Part shown: in pieces, positions 52,105 to 53,581 of the stretch
How the letters are laid out: each line of letters begins with the position of its first letter
Numbering within the stretch: position 1 is the first letter of the stretch
Source: Anaerolineales bacterium
GTDB taxonomy: Bacteria > Chloroflexota > Anaerolineae > Anaerolineales > JABWBV01
Assembly (NCBI GenBank): GCA_020634875.1
Contig: JACKAX010000025.1
Span: forward strand, 1-53,581
DNA: 53,581 nucleotides
Direction: 5' to 3'
Position numbers and translations under genes: made by a program
Notes under the pieces: generated by a model
What the model saw: only the letters and a program-made list of their open reading frames with translations
The model's database searches: none
Told to the model about the DNA's origin: nothing

Positions 52105-53070
52105 TTAGCGTAGGAGCAACCACTTTAGTAAGGTTTCACCGATCATATCCAAACTCTCCGCCGAAACCTTATCGGTTGTATCTTCAACCGTGTGCCAATA
52201 AGGATAATCGAAATCAATTAAATCCACCGCGGGAATTCCCACATTTTTAAACGGAATATGATCATCTAACATCCGGTATTTTGGAAAAGGCAGAATCTGT
52301 TGCTGATACCCCAAACTTGCCGCCACGCCCCAAATCTCCGCACTCACCTTCGGATCAGAATTCATTTCCAGATAAACATTCAAATCCGCGTCCCCAATCA
52401 TATCCACCACTACTGCCGCGTCCGGCAGAGGCGCGTTGGCTTCCGCGGTCAGCTGTTCCACAAAAAACGACGACCCCATAATCCACTCCTTCCCCTCAAT
52501 CCGCCCATCATCCTCCGCATCAAAAAATACCAACCAAACATTTTTCTCCAAATCTATCGGAAGCACCCGCGCCAATTCCAACAATACCGCCACCCCTGAC
52601 GCCCCATCGTTGGCCCCCGGCACCGGATCATTTTGCCGCGCCGGATCAGGATCCTGATCCGCGCGGGAACGGGAATCGAAATGCGCGCCGAGAATGATCC
52701 ACGCCGCGCCGGGTGCGGTATCCGCGCGTTTTGCCACCACATTCCGAATCGGATTCCCCAGATACTCCCCCGCCTGCACCTCCGCCACCCACCCCGCGGC
52801 TTCCAACTCCCCGACCATCCAATCAATCACCGCCGCGTGCCCCTCCGTCCCCGGAATCCGCGGCCCCAAATCCACCTGAAACCCCACATCCGCATACGCC
52901 CGTTCCCCATCGAACACAGGCTCCGCCGTTGCCACAGGGGAAACAGGTTCAACAGTCTCCGTAACCGCAGTCGACGATGGATGAGGCACAACCGTCGTTG
53001 CCGTCCCGCACCCCGGCAACCCCAAAATCATAACAATCCAGAATAACCCAGCAAAAACCTTTTTACTCAT
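52105..53070 (-). CDS. M28 family zinc peptidase lipoprotein (or glutaminyl cyclase-like)
   Basis: 321 residues. A lipoprotein signal ends at C21 ('GLPGCG'), followed by a Ser/Thr/Val-rich linker. The M28 metal set is complete: H130 and D132 ('GAHFDSR'), D155 ('GANDGASG'), E186-D187 ('FFDAEDDG'), D223 and H293 ('YWHTVEDT'). M28 enzymes are aminopeptidases; the same fold includes glutaminyl-peptide cyclotransferases, and the acidic pair E186-D187 with 'WIMGSSFF' would also fit these. It starts with TAATG, overlapping the TrmFO stop, so is translated by coupling. Anchored outside the membrane. Confidence 0.9.
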   Translation of the reverse strand: MSKKVFAGLFWIVMILGLPGCGTATTVVPHPSSTAVTETVEPVSPVATAEPVFDGERAYADVGFQVDLGPRIPGTEGHAAVIDWMVGELEAAGWVAEVQAGEYLGNPIRNVVAKRADTAPGAAWIILGAHFDSRSRADQDPDPARQNDPVPGANDGASGVAVLLELARVLPIDLEKNVWLVFFDAEDDGRIEGKEWIMGSSFFVEQLTAEANAPLPDAAVVVDMIGDADLNVYLEMNSDPKVSAEIWGVAASLGYQQQILPFPKYRMLDDHIPFKNVGIPAVDLIDFDYPYWHTVEDTTDKVSAESLDMIGETLLKWLLLR

Positions 53071-53130
53071 TACTCATCACTCATTACTCTGTCACTCATC
53101 ACTTCGCTTATCACTTCATCACTCATCCCC
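53067..53130. repeat. 7-bp-unit repeat (locus 3), part of the trmFO coding end
   Basis: About eight units of ACTYATY and related sequences in a row. On the minus strand they encode the last ~17 residues of TrmFO and the start region of the M28 gene. Confidence 0.75.
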
Positions 53131-53581
53131 TCCAACGCCCGCCGCGCATACGCCCCATACCGATCCCGCTTCCCCAACTTTTTCTTGGTTTCCAACGGCG
53201 GCAAAATCCCAAAATTCGCCTTCATCGGCTGGAAGTCTACCGCACTCGCATGGGTCACATAATGGCACAGCGCGCCGAGCATCGTCGTCGGGGGCAGTTC
53301 CAATAAAGCTTTTCCATGTGCCAACCGCGCCGCGTTAATCCCTGCCAACAGCCCTGTCCCGATATTCCCCGCGTACCCCTCCACCCCCGTAATCTGCCCG
53401 GCAAAAAACAAATCCTCCCGGTTGTGAAATTGCAGGGTCGGGCGCAAGAGCGCGGGGGCGTAAATGAACGTATTCCGGTGCATCTGCCCATAACGGGCGA
53501 ATTCGGCATTCTCCAGCCCCGGAATCAGGCGGAACACCCGGCGTTGTTCGGGGAACTTGAGATTCGTCTGAAAACCGACGA
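53070..53581 (-). CDS. trmFO: TrmFO, C-terminal part (cut by window end)
   Basis: The frame is open to the window edge (first full codon at 53579-53577), so the 5' part is missing. The readable ~170 residues match the C-terminal FAD/folate-binding part of methylenetetrahydrofolate-tRNA-(uracil-5-)-methyltransferase: '[20 protein letters not shown]', '[13 protein letters not shown]', '[20 protein letters not shown]', '[13 protein letters not shown]' and '[14 protein letters not shown]'. TrmFO makes m5U54 in the T loop of tRNA. The usual end is near 'YARRALEGM'; the following ~15 residues are encoded by the 7-bp repeat and look like a non-conserved tail. Confidence 0.95.
   Translation of the reverse strand, partial: VGFQTNLKFPEQRRVFRLIPGLENAEFARYGQMHRNTFIYAPALLRPTLQFHNREDLFFAGQITGVEGYAGNIGTGLLAGINAARLAHGKALLELPPTTMLGALCHYVTHASAVDFQPMKANFGILPPLETKKKLGKRDRYGAYARRALEGMSDEVISEVMSDRVMSDE

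Noticed and set aside
1..53581. tRNA, rRNA, tmRNA, insertion sequence or prophage
   Set aside because: I looked for T-loop GTTCRA with paired acceptor stems, rRNA blocks, transposase or integrase motifs and phage genes in the gaps and saw none. A tRNAscan/Infernal run would settle RNA genes.

Overview
The window reads as one continuous stretch of bacterial chromosome: 44 protein-coding genes, no rRNA or tRNA that I can see, and no insertion sequence, prophage or CRISPR array. The gene content suggests a Chloroflexota bacterium, probably Anaerolineae-like. Pointers are secreted proteins with long Thr-Pro linkers, TadE-type proteins, C-terminal 'LP..(K/R)' tails, an HzsA-like propeller protein, TrmFO, TrmI and a CTC-type L25. 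This assignment is inference from family content and style, not from a marker gene.

Layout. 198-1879: a PAP2-like membrane phosphatase overlapping a GT-B-like transferase. 1995-5937: a Bax-inhibitor-1/YccA protein, then a PRC-barrel protein, FtsH and a HEAT-repeat protein (membrane protein quality control). 6088-7347: an AlkX/YcaQ-like DNA glycosylase. 7507-13650: a signalling block with a hybrid histidine kinase overlapping a REC-adenylate cyclase, and a convergent GAF-HD-GYP protein. 13976-18839: a Ser/Thr dehydratase, a tandem universal stress protein, ScpA and a YyaL-type protein. 18982-25875: a secreted HzsA-like propeller protein, a membrane-anchored nuclease-like protein, a kinase-fold phosphotransferase followed by a GNAT-cupin fusion, and a tiny zinc-ribbon protein. 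25924-36333: TatD, phosphohexomutase, cysteine desulfurase, a lipoprotein, MnmA, a CpcT/CpeT-like protein, an S9 peptidase, TrmI and a Nudix CoA pyrophosphatase. 36398-41704: L25, a TPR-14xWD40 protein, a YfcE-like phosphoesterase and a CtpA-type protease. 41771-47577: a surface/secretion locus of two TadE-type proteins flanking an 801-aa exported protein, plus a divergent small secreted protein. 47680 to the end: SmpB, then a tightly overlapping minus-strand run: TrmFO (cut by the window end), an M28 peptidase, a soluble histidine kinase, a class I aminotransferase, HflX and a small membrane protein.

How it works together. There is a visible tRNA modification and translation theme (MnmA with a cysteine desulfurase, TrmI, TrmFO, SmpB, L25, HflX) and a second-messenger theme (cAMP synthesis and c-di-GMP hydrolysis side by side). 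The most interesting non-textbook signals are: a recurrent GGTAYAAT -10 box placed 6-9 nt before start codons, which suggests leaderless transcription; a shared C-terminal motif on three exported proteins; a 7-bp repeat family in intercistronic gaps that also encodes the tail of TrmFO; a perfect 20-bp hairpin just after a strong promoter; a structured leader before a lipoprotein gene; and the TadE/exported-protein locus.
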